From: Celeribacter baekdonensis B30
GTDB taxonomy: Bacteria; Pseudomonadota; Alphaproteobacteria; Rhodobacterales; Rhodobacteraceae
Length of the DNA: 64,000 nt
Reading direction: 5' to 3'
Assembly (NCBI RefSeq): GCF_000299875.1
Contig: NZ_AMRK01000015.1
Coordinates: forward strand, 18,409 to 82,408
The stretch's first letter is position 1. Every line of letters begins with the position of its first letter. The notes below the pieces were generated by a model. That model worked only from the letters and a program-made list of their open reading frames with translations, was not told the DNA's origin and did no database searches. Below, piece after piece: positions 44,605-53,223 of this stretch. Both the position numbers and the translations under genes were made by a program.

Positions 44605-45255
44605 TCACTCCTGCTCCTCGGCATCGCCCGCCCTAGAAATCCCGTGTAGATAGATTCCAAAAACACGTGGCGCATCGGCGCGCATTTTATCCACGTCGCC
44701 GGCGATCAGGGATTGCATCACGAGGCCCTGAATGGTGCCAATGAACAGAGTGGCCGCCGCCTCGGCATCAAGATTGTCGCGCAATTCGCCGCATTCCTTG
44801 CCACTCGTAATCATGTCGCGCAGGCGTGCCGCGTATTGTTTCATCATGCTCTGCGCGAGACGCTTGGCCGGCGTCTGCCGAGCGCCCTGAAGCTCTCCGA
44901 ACAGCATGCGTGGTGCGCCTGGATGATCGGCAACAAATGCGATGTGGGCGAGAAACATCGCCTCCATCTTTCCCGTAGGCGAAGTGATGTCTTTGGCCGC
45001 GCGATCGATCCGGGCCATCAGGTTCTTGGCCACCCAGTTCATGACCGCTTTCCAAATCGCATCCTTGTTCGGAAAGTGGCGAAAGATCGCGCCCTGTGTC
45101 AGCTTCATGTGCTTGGCAATGGCCGCGGTCGTAATGCTGTCCGGGTTGGAAGAGCCGGCCAGGTCGATGACCGCTTCGACCGTAATGTTGCGGCGCTCTT
45201 CCGCCGGGATCTTTTTTGGTTTCGTCTTGGTCAATGAAACGTCTCCGTTTGCCAT
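44605..45255 (-). CDS. TetR-family transcriptional regulator
   Basis: About 216 residues from the ATG at 45255 (MANGDVSLTKTKPKKIPAEE). The HTH is ITTAAIAKHMKLTQGAIFRH, then FPNKDAIWKAV. It overlaps the upstream membrane-protein gene by 25 bp. The recognition segment is close to that of the second TetR at 54521 (LTQGAIFRHFP against ITQAGLFRHFP), and both loci carry nearly the same operator. Inferred role: self-control of this leftward operon and probably of divergent phaC. Confidence 0.9.
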   Translation of the reverse strand: MANGDVSLTKTKPKKIPAEERRNITVEAVIDLAGSSNPDSITTAAIAKHMKLTQGAIFRHFPNKDAIWKAVMNWVAKNLMARIDRAAKDITSPTGKMEAMFLAHIAFVADHPGAPRMLFGELQGARQTPAKRLAQSMMKQYAARLRDMITSGKECGELRDNLDAEAAATLFIGTIQGLVMQSLIAGDVDKMRADAPRVFGIYLHGISRAGDAEEQE

Positions 45256-45638
45256 ACATATGCAGCCGTCCATATCATCGCGGCGACCATTGAAATGCCG
45301 CCAGCCACAACGAGGACCGGCGGAACACCAAAAAGCACCTCTGCCAGAATGCCCAGAGGCATCAGCAGCCCGAGCAGTGCCAACGCGGATATCCAGCGCC
45401 CGGTCCGGGTGTCCGGGGCGCGCGACAGGGCGAGACCGACCGCAATATTGATGAGCGCGAACAGGTTGCCGTGAACATGCGCAAGCCGCGATTCGAAATG
45501 CGTACCCACCGCATAGTCAGCGATCAACTGCTCCTTGCCCGGCGCGAAATCGCGCAAGAAGATCAGCACGAACCCGTACAGCATGAAAAGTGCCAGGAAC
45601 GCGAAGCCCGTCACGACATTCGTTTTGCCCGTCAGCAT
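45231..45638 (-). CDS. small integral membrane protein
   Basis: A 135-residue protein with four predicted helices: NVVTGFAFLALFMLYGFVLI, the GNLFALINIAVGLAL segment, ISALALLGLLMPLGILAEVL and VLVVAGGISMVAAMIW. It is the first gene of the leftward operon. The family was not named, but the fold resembles small four-helix membrane proteins with a conserved loop His (HFESRLAHVHGN). The operator at 45701 lies about 60 bp upstream. Confidence 0.8.
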   Translation of the reverse strand: MLTGKTNVVTGFAFLALFMLYGFVLIFLRDFAPGKEQLIADYAVGTHFESRLAHVHGNLFALINIAVGLALSRAPDTRTGRWISALALLGLLMPLGILAEVLFGVPPVLVVAGGISMVAAMIWTAAYVWQTETFH

Positions 45639-45700
45639 GGGTCTCCTCCTCGGTCAGTCGCGGCACTTACCTGCCTTGCCGTGCATCATGGCTTGAATAA

Positions 45701-45722
45701 ATATAGTAATCAATTACTATCT
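45701..45722. promoter_or_regulatory. TetR-type operator, inverted repeat between divergent operons
   Basis: Core arms atagtaat / attactat (45703-45710 and 45713-45720). Read on the minus strand it matches the operator before the second tetR (55153-55174) at 20 of 22 positions, with shared core agatagtRattgattactat. It lies between the leftward tetR operon (start 45638) and phaC (start 45812). Confidence 0.75.
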
Positions 45723-45811
45723 TGATTCGAGATTGTACAGCGGTGCCGGTGCCATTGATCATCGTCTCGAGATCGCCGGCCGGACATCAGGCAATATCGA
45801 TGGAGCCGCAA

Positions 45812-47686
45812 ATGTCGGACCAGGTGGTAAAACTGCGCAATGCGCAAGGAAAGCAGGGGACAGCGCGAGCGGTGCCTGACCGCTCTACACGCGACATGTC
45901 AGACGCTAAGCCCGAGCCGGAACGGGATGCGGCGATGACGTCTGACACCTATGATCGTCCGGATACACATGATACCCGTCACGAAGCGTTCGACCATGCG
46001 GCGCAGGTTTGGCTTTCGCGCTTCACGCATGGGTTGTCGCCCGCCGCCCTCATGAACGCATGGTTCGATTGGGCGACGCATATGGTCGCTGCTCCGGGGA
46101 AACAGTTGGAAATCGCCGAAAAGGCTGGAGAAAAGTTCGGTCGGTACATGCGCTATGCAATGGCATGCACAGGTTCGACCAACGCGGTGGCGCCCTGCAT
46201 TGATCCACTGCCGCAAGACAACCGGTTTCGCGGCGATGCCTGGAAAATGCCCCCCTTCAATCTGATTCAGCAAGGTTTTCTGATGCAGCAGCAATGGTGG
46301 CACAACGTGGTCACTGATGTACCCGGTGTGACCGCTCAGCACGAGCGAGAGTTGCAATTCCTGACGCGCCAGATGCTTGATGTTCTCTCTCCATCCAACT
46401 TTCCCGGAACCAACCCCGAGGTTCTGAAAAAGACGCAACAGACCGGAGGTCTGAACCTGATCCGGGGGTTCCAGAACTACATGGAGGACCTGCAGGATCT
46501 CATGGCAGGAGAGGCACGCGATGGCGCCCACTCCTTCCAGCCAGGCCGGGACGTGGCGGTAACGAAAGGCAGCATCGTTTACCGCAATCAGTTGATCGAA
46601 CTCATCCAGTACGCCCCACTCACGGACAAGGTACGACCTGAGCCGATCCTGATCGTCCCGGCCTGGATCATGAAATACTATATCCTCGACCTCTCGCCGC
46701 AAAACTCGTTGGTGCGCTATCTGGTCGAGCAAGGCCACACCGTCTTCATGATCTCGTGGAAGAACCCCGATGCGGGCGACCGCGACCTGACGCTCGACGA
46801 CTACCGCCGGCTGGGGGTGATGGCGGCCCTCGATGCGATCGGCGGGATCGTCCCGGATCAGAAGGTTCATGCCGTCGGCTATTGCCTCGGCGGTACGCTC
46901 CTGTCCATCGCCGCCGCCGCGATGGCGCGCAATGGCGATGCGCGGCTGGCCTCGCTGTCACTGCTAGCCAGTCAGGTCGATTTCACCGAACCGGGCGAAC
47001 TGGCACTATTCATCAACGAAAGCCAGCTCGCGTTCCTTGACAGCGTGATGTGGAAGCAGGGCTATCTTAATACCACGCAAATGGCCGGCGCCTTCCAGAT
47101 GCTGCGCTCGAACGATCTGATCTGGTCTCGGATTGTGCGCGAATACCTGATGGGAGAACGCGCCCAGATGAATGATCTTATGGCCTGGAACGCCGACGCG
47201 ACACGCATGCCGTATCGAATGCATTCGGAATACCTGCGCAAGCTCTATCTCAACAACGACCTTGCCGAGGGTAGGCTCAAGGTTGATGGCCGTCCGGTAC
47301 ATGTTTCGGATATCCGGGTGCCGATCTTTGCCGTGGGCACGGTAAAAGATCATGTGGCACCTTGGCGATCAGCCTTCAAGATCGACATGCTCAGTGACAC
47401 CGACGTGAGTTTCGCGCTGACCAGCGGTGGGCACAATGCCGGGATCGTCTCCGAGCTGGGCCACCCGCGCCGAACTTACCGGGTGCGGCACCGCAAGGCC
47501 GAGGATCTGCACATGGATCCCGACACGTGGCTGAACGAGACGCCCGAGCGGGAGGGGTCATGGTGGCCTGCGTGGGTAGACTGGCTGACCGCGCACTCGG
47601 GCGACATGAGCGGCCCGCCGCCGATGGGGTGCAAGGATCATCCGCCGCTCGAAGACGCGCCGGGGACTAATGTGTTTCAGAAATAA
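45812..47686 (+). CDS. phaC: class I poly(3-hydroxyalkanoate) synthase
   Basis: About 624 residues. The ATG at 45812 follows ggagccgca, and an in-frame ATG lies 12 bases upstream. The N-terminal domain (PhaC_N) includes NPEVLKKTQQTGGLNLIRGF and the catalytic domain EPILIVPAWIMKYYILDLSP. The catalytic Cys is in the lipase-like box VGYCLGGTLL, Asp in GTVKDHVAPW and His in SGGHNAGI. It polymerises hydroxyacyl-CoA to storage polyester. No phasin, phaA or phaB is nearby, so it is a satellite synthase under the TetR operator rather than part of a classic pha cluster. Confidence 0.93.
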   Translation: MSDQVVKLRNAQGKQGTARAVPDRSTRDMSDAKPEPERDAAMTSDTYDRPDTHDTRHEAFDHAAQVWLSRFTHGLSPAALMNAWFDWATHMVAAPGKQLEIAEKAGEKFGRYMRYAMACTGSTNAVAPCIDPLPQDNRFRGDAWKMPPFNLIQQGFLMQQQWWHNVVTDVPGVTAQHERELQFLTRQMLDVLSPSNFPGTNPEVLKKTQQTGGLNLIRGFQNYMEDLQDLMAGEARDGAHSFQPGRDVAVTKGSIVYRNQLIELIQYAPLTDKVRPEPILIVPAWIMKYYILDLSPQNSLVRYLVEQGHTVFMISWKNPDAGDRDLTLDDYRRLGVMAALDAIGGIVPDQKVHAVGYCLGGTLLSIAAAAMARNGDARLASLSLLASQVDFTEPGELALFINESQLAFLDSVMWKQGYLNTTQMAGAFQMLRSNDLIWSRIVREYLMGERAQMNDLMAWNADATRMPYRMHSEYLRKLYLNNDLAEGRLKVDGRPVHVSDIRVPIFAVGTVKDHVAPWRSAFKIDMLSDTDVSFALTSGGHNAGIVSELGHPRRTYRVRHRKAEDLHMDPDTWLNETPEREGSWWPAWVDWLTAHSGDMSGPPPMGCKDHPPLEDAPGTNVFQK

Positions 47687-47724
47687 CGCATCAGCAGACG
47701 CTGAGCAGAATTGGAGTAAGAAAC

Positions 47725-48141
47725 ATGCAAAACAGGCGATGGGATATCCTGATTGCGGCGGTTGTCGTCACGCTTTTCGGCTTGCTGACGGTGTTGTCAG
47801 GCGGGCGCGCACTCTTCGGTGGCCTGGAGGCCCGTGCGGCGGTCGGCGATGCGGTCCCCTTCGTTCTATGGTTCAACTTCCTGGCCGGCTTTGCCTATGT
47901 TGCCGCAGGTATCGGGCTCATTTTGCAGACAAACTGGGCGACCAAGCTCTCGATCGCAATCCTCGTCGCCACCGTTCTGGTGATGATCGCCTTCGGAGTC
48001 CACGTTCTGCTTGGCGGCGCCTATGAGATGCGGACGGTCTGGGCCATGAGCTTGCGGACCGTCGTCTGGGGCGTCGTTGTCGGCCTCGTGATCCGCAATC
48101 CGGACGGATCCACGCCAGAGCCGCTAGACGAACGTCCCTGA
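47725..48141 (+). CDS. integral membrane protein
   Basis: A 138-residue protein with four predicted helices: ILIAAVVVTLFGLLTVLSGG, FNFLAGFAYVAAGIGLILQ, LSIAILVATVLVMIAFGVHV and TVVWGVVVGLVIRN. It follows phaC by 38 bp with a ggag ribosome site. No family was recognised. The four-helix plan resembles that of the leftward small membrane protein at 45231, which may be a functional counterpart. Confidence 0.78.
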   Translation: MQNRRWDILIAAVVVTLFGLLTVLSGGRALFGGLEARAAVGDAVPFVLWFNFLAGFAYVAAGIGLILQTNWATKLSIAILVATVLVMIAFGVHVLLGGAYEMRTVWAMSLRTVVWGVVVGLVIRNPDGSTPEPLDERP

Positions 48142-48177
48142 TTCAGTGAAGTGATGCAGGACCAGGAGGGTCTGAAA

Positions 48178-48666
48178 GTGTCACACTACAGAAAGACAAA
48201 CCAGTTCCCGTTCATTGCTGTTGCGTTGGCAATAGCGGTCGGGCTGGGATTTGGTGTGCCAGCGACGGGACAGGATGCGGGGCCGGTTTCCCCGAATCTG
48301 ACGCCGAAGCTGCGCGATCTGCTGCGCCAGGAGATGCTGTCGATCGAACAGGCCAGCAAGGATATCCTCTCGGCGCTGATCGCCGGAGACGACGCCCGCG
48401 TCGCGGGGCTGGCGCAACAGATCTACGACAGTTTCATCCTGCAGCAATCCATGACGCCCGATGACAAACAGGATCTGATGGCCGCGGTACCCAAGGATTT
48501 CGTAACCCGGGATCAAGCCTTTCACCGGCTTTCGGCCGATCTGGCACAAGCCGGACGCGATGGCGACAGGGAAGCGCAACATGCAGGTTTCGGTCGGATG
48601 ATTGAGGCCTGTACCGCCTGCCACGTACGCTATGCAGCGGATCGCTTTCCGATGCTCGCTGAATAG
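48178..48666 (+). CDS. exported c-type cytochrome
   Basis: About 162 residues from a GTG at 48178, eight bases after an aggagg ribosome site; an ATG upstream at 48154 is also in frame. There is a signal peptide (FIAVALAIAVGLGFGVPATG). The mature part is helical with one C-terminal haem site, CTACHVRYA. That layout (four-helix bundle, C-terminal CxxCH) is cytochrome c'-like. It could bind NO or serve electron transfer under low oxygen. It is the last intact gene of the phaC strand unit. Confidence 0.82.
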   Translation: MSHYRKTNQFPFIAVALAIAVGLGFGVPATGQDAGPVSPNLTPKLRDLLRQEMLSIEQASKDILSALIAGDDARVAGLAQQIYDSFILQQSMTPDDKQDLMAAVPKDFVTRDQAFHRLSADLAQAGRDGDREAQHAGFGRMIEACTACHVRYAADRFPMLAE

Positions 48667-48723
48667 ACGGGCTGCGGCCGCAGGGATGCCCGATGCTCAC
48701 CCGATCTCCTGCGGATCGTATGG

Positions 48724-48763
48724 ACGGCGCCGATGACGTGGAGAACGAGGTCGTCGGCGCCGT
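48724..48763 (+). terminator. long stem-loop after the cytochrome gene
   Basis: Arms acggcgccgatgac (48724-48737) and gtcgtcggcgccgt (48750-48763), 14 bp with a single mismatch and a 12-nt loop. It lies 57 bp after the cytochrome stop. No T tract, so it may be a Rho-assisted terminator, an mRNA stability hairpin or an operator. Confidence 0.5.
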
Positions 48764-48832
48764 TCGGTTCTGGCGACAAATGTCCGTCTGATCGCGAAGG
48801 AGGCGCGACATGCCCGGCCTTTTCACCGTTGA

Positions 48833-49271
48833 ACAGGAGTACTCTCTAAAAGAACTCGCGCCCAACTGAGGCAGGCGGCCGAAGTATTGGGGATCGACGA
48901 GGAATACCTTCGGAGGATGACCAGATTCTTCGTGGCATGCATCCGTGTGGACAAGCGGTTGGGGCGGATAGGTGCGACTGGGACGGCAGGTCGAACGGAT
49001 GGTGGCTTTCTGGTCTTCGATCGCACTGCACAGGGACGTCTATTCCGGTGATCTGGTCAGGGCCCATCGAAACCACAGCGGGCTCCAAAGGCAGGATTTC
49101 GACCGGCGGCTGGACCTTTTCCAAGCCACGCTTGACGAGACGGCGCCAACGGTGGATGCGGCCAACTATCTCCTGTCGCGTACCGAGATTATCGCAAGAG
49201 AACTGGCGCGGATGCTATTCGAATGTCCGCGTGAACCCAAAACCCACACTGGCGCGAAACAGGCCGATTAG
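48833..49271 (+). pseudogene. broken group III truncated haemoglobin gene
   Basis: Frame 2 encodes GIDEEYLRRMTRFFVACIRV, then DKRLGRI (48893-48972). Frame 0 then encodes RQVERMVAFWSSIALHRDVY and FDRRLDLFQATLDETAP, running to 49271. Placed together they align with the intact gene at 62133 (LTELVHCFYGKVRADSALG, then HLERMVAFWSSVAL and FDRWLTLFRETAAET). The frame changes near 48970-48990, so no full globin can be made. A short DW match in a third frame suggests two small indels. Confidence 0.75.
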
Positions 49272-49388
49272 CGGAACAACGAAAAGGTTCAGGGCCCATT
49301 CCAAGGCAGGGTGCCGATTTGTCCGGCCGAAAGTCCGGGTGCGGCATCGCGATGGGTTGGGTTGATGACCCAACAAATGGCAAGAACA

Positions 49389-49781
49389 TCATTCTACCGG
49401 GATCAACCGCATGCCATTGGAGGCACGGTATGATCCATCCGGTTCGGTTGCAAATGTCAGGCACTCGTCCGCTTTCCTTGGTCCAGTCTCCAGTTTGACG
49501 CAAAGCCGGGCGCCAGAAATCGTCCAGCGGCCCGTTCCGGTGCCAAGCGGCGAGCGCATCGTGACCGTACCATCGGTGCCATACTGCAACGAAACCGACA
49601 GAATGCCCTTCCGCCCATGGAAGGCATGACCGATAATCCGATCTTCGATCGCTGCAGCTGACAGTGTTTCCTGAGCATCGCTCCTCATGCAGAGCGCCAT
49701 CAGAATGGCGGCTGCCAGTAGGCCGATTTTCAGGTGTTGCGGTAACGGGCATCCCCTGTTCTTGGTTGAGCGCCGCCCCAT
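49389..49781 (-). CDS. small exported protein
   Basis: About 130 residues from the ATG at 49781 (MGRRSTKNRG); a start further upstream (49868) is possible. It has a signal peptide (KIGLLAAAILMALCMRSDAQ, cleavage after DAQ). The mature part (LSAAAIEDRIIGHAFHGRKG, then WTISGARLCVKLETGPRKAD) looks like a small beta-rich secreted domain with two Cys, similar in plan to DUF995-type proteins. The assignment is weak. It lies between the globin remnant and the efflux operon. Confidence 0.6.
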   Translation of the reverse strand: MGRRSTKNRGCPLPQHLKIGLLAAAILMALCMRSDAQETLSAAAIEDRIIGHAFHGRKGILSVSLQYGTDGTVTMRSPLGTGTGRWTISGARLCVKLETGPRKADECLTFATEPDGSYRASNGMRLIPVE

Positions 49782-49864
49782 TTCGCGTCCGGATCCAGAT
49801 GGCATCCTTGAAAAAGCTCCATCTGAGAAACGTTCGTGCAGTTTGCAAGTCAATTCAGCCGACA

Positions 49865-50092
49865 TCATCCACGTCTCCTTCCCGCGTCGAATCTATACCC
49901 GTTCACGGTTCGGCATGCAGGCCGGTTGTCGCGACAGCTGTAACAGGACAGCATGGTGCCGATCCGCCAAGCGATGGCTAGCATCCAAGCCCCAGCGGAA
50001 GAGCTTTCGCAGCGCGGCATCCACTGCCGCATCCGGGTTTTCCAGCTTGCCAGTGAGGCATGCGAGTGCCGGACCGGCGGTGTCTCGGTCAT
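49865..50092 (-). CDS. possible small gene coupled to the RND pump
   Basis: The ATG at 50090-50092 overlaps the stop of the RND gene by four bases (ATGA), the usual coupling signal in this window, giving 75 residues. The encoded chain is Arg/Trp/Ser-rich and not convincing. A neighbouring frame contains the more protein-like KLENPDAAVDAALRKLFRWG, so either this is a frameshifted remnant or the overlap is chance. Confidence 0.25.
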   Translation of the reverse strand: MTETPPVRHSHASLASWKTRMRQWMPRCESSSAGAWMLAIAWRIGTMLSCYSCRDNRPACRTVNGYRFDAGRRRG

Positions 50093-53000
50093 GGGGACGT
50101 CGCCTCCTTCTCGTCTGGCGCAATCGGGTTTTTGTTGTCCTGCGCCTGCGCCAGGCCAAGATCGCCGAGAATGGCGTAGAAGGCGGGCAGGACGATCAGG
50201 ACAAGGACCGTGGAGGAGAACAGGCCAAAGACCACCGAGATCACCAGCGGCTTCAACGTCTGCGCCTGAGTGCTGGTCTCGAGAAGCAGCGGCACAAGTC
50301 CCATCATCGTCGTCGAGACCGACATCAGGATCGGGCGAAACCGCGCGCGACTGGCTTGGCCTGCGGCGCGGGCCAGATCCATGCCTTCGGCGGCGCGTGC
50401 CTTGATGACCTGCACCAAGAGGATGGCGTTGTTGACCACGATACCGGCCAGCGACGCGGCGCCGATCAGCGACGGCATCGAGATATTGTAGCCCATGATC
50501 AGGTGCCCCAGTACCACGCCGATGAAGGCCAACGGGATCGACAGCATCACAATCACGGGTTCCACATAGCTGCGGAACTGGAAGGACAGCACGACGTAGA
50601 TACCGATCAATCCTATGAGAAAACCGCGCAGGATCGAGGCGACGGTTTCTGCCGAATTGGCGCTCTGCCCGGCGACCTCGAAACCAAGGCCCGGGAACTC
50701 GGCAGCAAGCCGTGGCAGAAAGTTGTTCGACAGTTCGGATACGATCGCGTCGGCGTTGCCGATGCGCGTATCGACATCGGCCTGTACCGTCACGGTGCGC
50801 TGCCCATCGACATGGGTGACGGAAGACCAGCCGCGCGCCTCATCGATCAGCGCGACGGTCGAAAGCGGTACTGTGTGACCGTCCGGCAGGGTGATGGTGA
50901 AGTTGCGAAGATCGTCGTAGGAGTCCCGATCTTCCGCGACTTGTTCAAGCTCGATCTCGTGGGCGATGTCGCCTTGCTGCACGGTGGTTATCACGCGGCC
51001 TAGGTAGGCGGCGCCGATCTGATCGGCCACATTTTGCGCGGTCAGTCCCAGCCCGGTCGCGCCCTCGGCGAGGCGCATCCGAAGTTCCGGCTTGCCGGGG
51101 CGCAGGTCACGAGTGGCATTGAATACTCCGGAATAGGTCTGGACCTCGGCAAGAAGGCTATTGCCGGCCTTGGCCAAGTTCTCCAGATCCTGTGCCGACA
51201 ACCGGATCTCGATGGCGATCCCTTGTGGACCGATGCTGGGTTCCATCAGCAGGATCGCCAGGGCTCCAGGTACATCCCCGATCTCCTCGCGCCAAAGCGT
51301 CACGATCTCATCCAGCGCCACGGTGCGTGTCTCGGCGCCCAGTAGGTCGGCGCTGATCGTGGCAACATGCGGACCGGATTCGCCGGCGGTGGGATTGTAG
51401 TTGAATCGCGTCTGGACGGACTTCACCAGTGCCGCGCCGCCCGGCTGATCGGGCGCAAAGGCGGCATCCACCCGGCCCAATGCGGCGCTCACCCGGTCGG
51501 CCACCTCTGCGGTGCGCGCAAACGGCGTGCCCTGCGGCATGAGTATGCGTGCCTCCAGCACGTCACCGTCGATGGCCGGGATCGCCTCGCGCTTGAGATA
51601 CCCGCCCCCCATAAGCCCCACGGTCACGATCAGTGCCGCGATCGTCGCGCCGGTGACAAGGTATCTTCGCCGGATCGCCATGTCCGCCATGGCGCCGATC
51701 CGCTTCTCGCGAAACCGTTCGAAACGTGCATCGAATCCCGCGCGGAACCTCGATGGCGGCTTTTCCGCCCCCTTCAATCCGTGGCTCAGGTGATGCGGTA
51801 GCACCCAGAAAGCCTCGGCCAGGCTTGCCGCAAGTGCCGCGATCAGCACCATGGGGATCACCTCGAGGATGGCACCCAGTTCGCCCACTAGGAAGGCCAG
51901 CGGGCCGAAGACCGCGATGGTGGTGGCAAAGGACGAGAGCACCCCCGGCATCACCGCCATAGTGCCTTTCACTGCTGCCGCGGTGCGCGAGGCGCCGTCT
52001 GCAGCGGCCTCGGCGATGGCGTCGGAAATGACGATCGAATCGTCCATCACGATCCCGATGGCCATCAACAAAGCCACCAGTGTCATCATGTTCAGCGACA
52101 GCCCCTGAAGCGCCATCGCGGCGAACGCACCCATGAATGCCACCGGAAGGCCCATGGCCGCCCAGATCGCGAAGCCGGGGCGGAAGAAGAGGCTCATCAC
52201 CGCGACGACCAGGATCAGTCCCAAAATACCGTTCTCCACCAGCATCGTCAGCCGGTCGCGCACGATGCTGGTCATGTCCTTGACGACGTCCAACCGCAGC
52301 GTGTCGGGTAGGGCCAGACGCTCGGAAGCTACGAGCTTCTCGACGCTGCTGAACACTTCCAGCGCGTCGGCTCCAAGCGCCTTGTCCACTTGCAGGTAGA
52401 CTGCGCGTTGCCCGTCGAAATAGGCGCGTTCCTCCTCTGGCGAATAGTGCTCAGAGATCGACGCGATCTGTCCGAGGGTAAGCTCGGCGCCGTTCGGCCG
52501 GGACAGAACGACAAGGCCGGCGAGGCCGGCCGCGCTGCGCCGCTCATCGGTGAAACGGAGGCTGATCTCACGGTCGGCGGTCTCAAGCGTACCGAGGGGG
52601 CGGTCGAGGCTCTGTGCGCCGATTGTTCCTGCAAGTTGCGTGACGGTGAGGCCGTGTTGTTCCAGCACCGCCCGAGGCACTGTTATCCGGAACTGACGCG
52701 TTCCGAAGCCGGACATCGTGACCTTCGCCACCCCGGGGAGGATAGATAATTTGTCCTGAAGACCAGCAGCGTAGCGTTCCAGATGCGCGGCCGGCAAATC
52801 ACCCGCCACGGCAACCGAGGTAACGTTGTCGGTGCGGTGAAGCTCGCGCACGATTGCCGGGTCGGCTTGGTCGGGAAAATCGTCGATCGCCGTCACCTCG
52901 GTGCGCAGATCATTCACAAATCTGGCACTGTCGCCTGACGGGGCCATCGTGGCGATGGCTCGCGCAACGCCGCCCTGCGCGGTGCAGGTCAATTCGTCCA

Positions 53001-53223
53001 GATTCTCGACGCTTTCGACCGCATCCCAGATCCGTCGGCAGATGGCGTCCTCGACCTCTTCGGCCGTGGCGCCGCGATAGACCACGCTGATCTCCGCCTC
53101 GACAGGACGGAAATCAGGAAAGGTCTCACGCTTCAGCGTTGGCGCAGCCATCAGACCGGCCGCGAAAATAAGCACGAGTAACAGGTTGGCGGCCGTGGGG
53201 TGCCCGGCGAACCAGCGGATCAT
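50089..53223 (-). CDS. RND-family efflux permease
   Basis: A 1044-residue pump of the AcrB/MexB-like superfamily (ACR_tran) with the standard 12-helix plan. The first helix is TAANLLLVLIFAAGLMAA. The TM4 proton-relay region is MAIGIVMDDSIVISDAI (Asp-Asp). Periplasmic porter repeats and the second half start with YLVTGATIAALIVTVGLMGG near residue 520. It is translated from an ATGA overlap after the adaptor. The short N-terminal periplasmic sequences (ETFPDFRPVEAEISVVYRGA) suggest the HAE1-related group often tied to the adaptor type next door. The substrate is unknown. Confidence 0.95.
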   Translation of the reverse strand: MIRWFAGHPTAANLLLVLIFAAGLMAAPTLKRETFPDFRPVEAEISVVYRGATAEEVEDAICRRIWDAVESVENLDELTCTAQGGVARAIATMAPSGDSARFVNDLRTEVTAIDDFPDQADPAIVRELHRTDNVTSVAVAGDLPAAHLERYAAGLQDKLSILPGVAKVTMSGFGTRQFRITVPRAVLEQHGLTVTQLAGTIGAQSLDRPLGTLETADREISLRFTDERRSAAGLAGLVVLSRPNGAELTLGQIASISEHYSPEEERAYFDGQRAVYLQVDKALGADALEVFSSVEKLVASERLALPDTLRLDVVKDMTSIVRDRLTMLVENGILGLILVVAVMSLFFRPGFAIWAAMGLPVAFMGAFAAMALQGLSLNMMTLVALLMAIGIVMDDSIVISDAIAEAAADGASRTAAAVKGTMAVMPGVLSSFATTIAVFGPLAFLVGELGAILEVIPMVLIAALAASLAEAFWVLPHHLSHGLKGAEKPPSRFRAGFDARFERFREKRIGAMADMAIRRRYLVTGATIAALIVTVGLMGGGYLKREAIPAIDGDVLEARILMPQGTPFARTAEVADRVSAALGRVDAAFAPDQPGGAALVKSVQTRFNYNPTAGESGPHVATISADLLGAETRTVALDEIVTLWREEIGDVPGALAILLMEPSIGPQGIAIEIRLSAQDLENLAKAGNSLLAEVQTYSGVFNATRDLRPGKPELRMRLAEGATGLGLTAQNVADQIGAAYLGRVITTVQQGDIAHEIELEQVAEDRDSYDDLRNFTITLPDGHTVPLSTVALIDEARGWSSVTHVDGQRTVTVQADVDTRIGNADAIVSELSNNFLPRLAAEFPGLGFEVAGQSANSAETVASILRGFLIGLIGIYVVLSFQFRSYVEPVIVMLSIPLAFIGVVLGHLIMGYNISMPSLIGAASLAGIVVNNAILLVQVIKARAAEGMDLARAAGQASRARFRPILMSVSTTMMGLVPLLLETSTQAQTLKPLVISVVFGLFSSTVLVLIVLPAFYAILGDLGLAQAQDNKNPIAPDEKEATSP

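Noticed and set aside
45722..45740. FNR/FixK box upstream of phaC (ttgat at 45722)
   Set aside because: Only one half-site is present; the matching atcaa half at the right spacing is missing.
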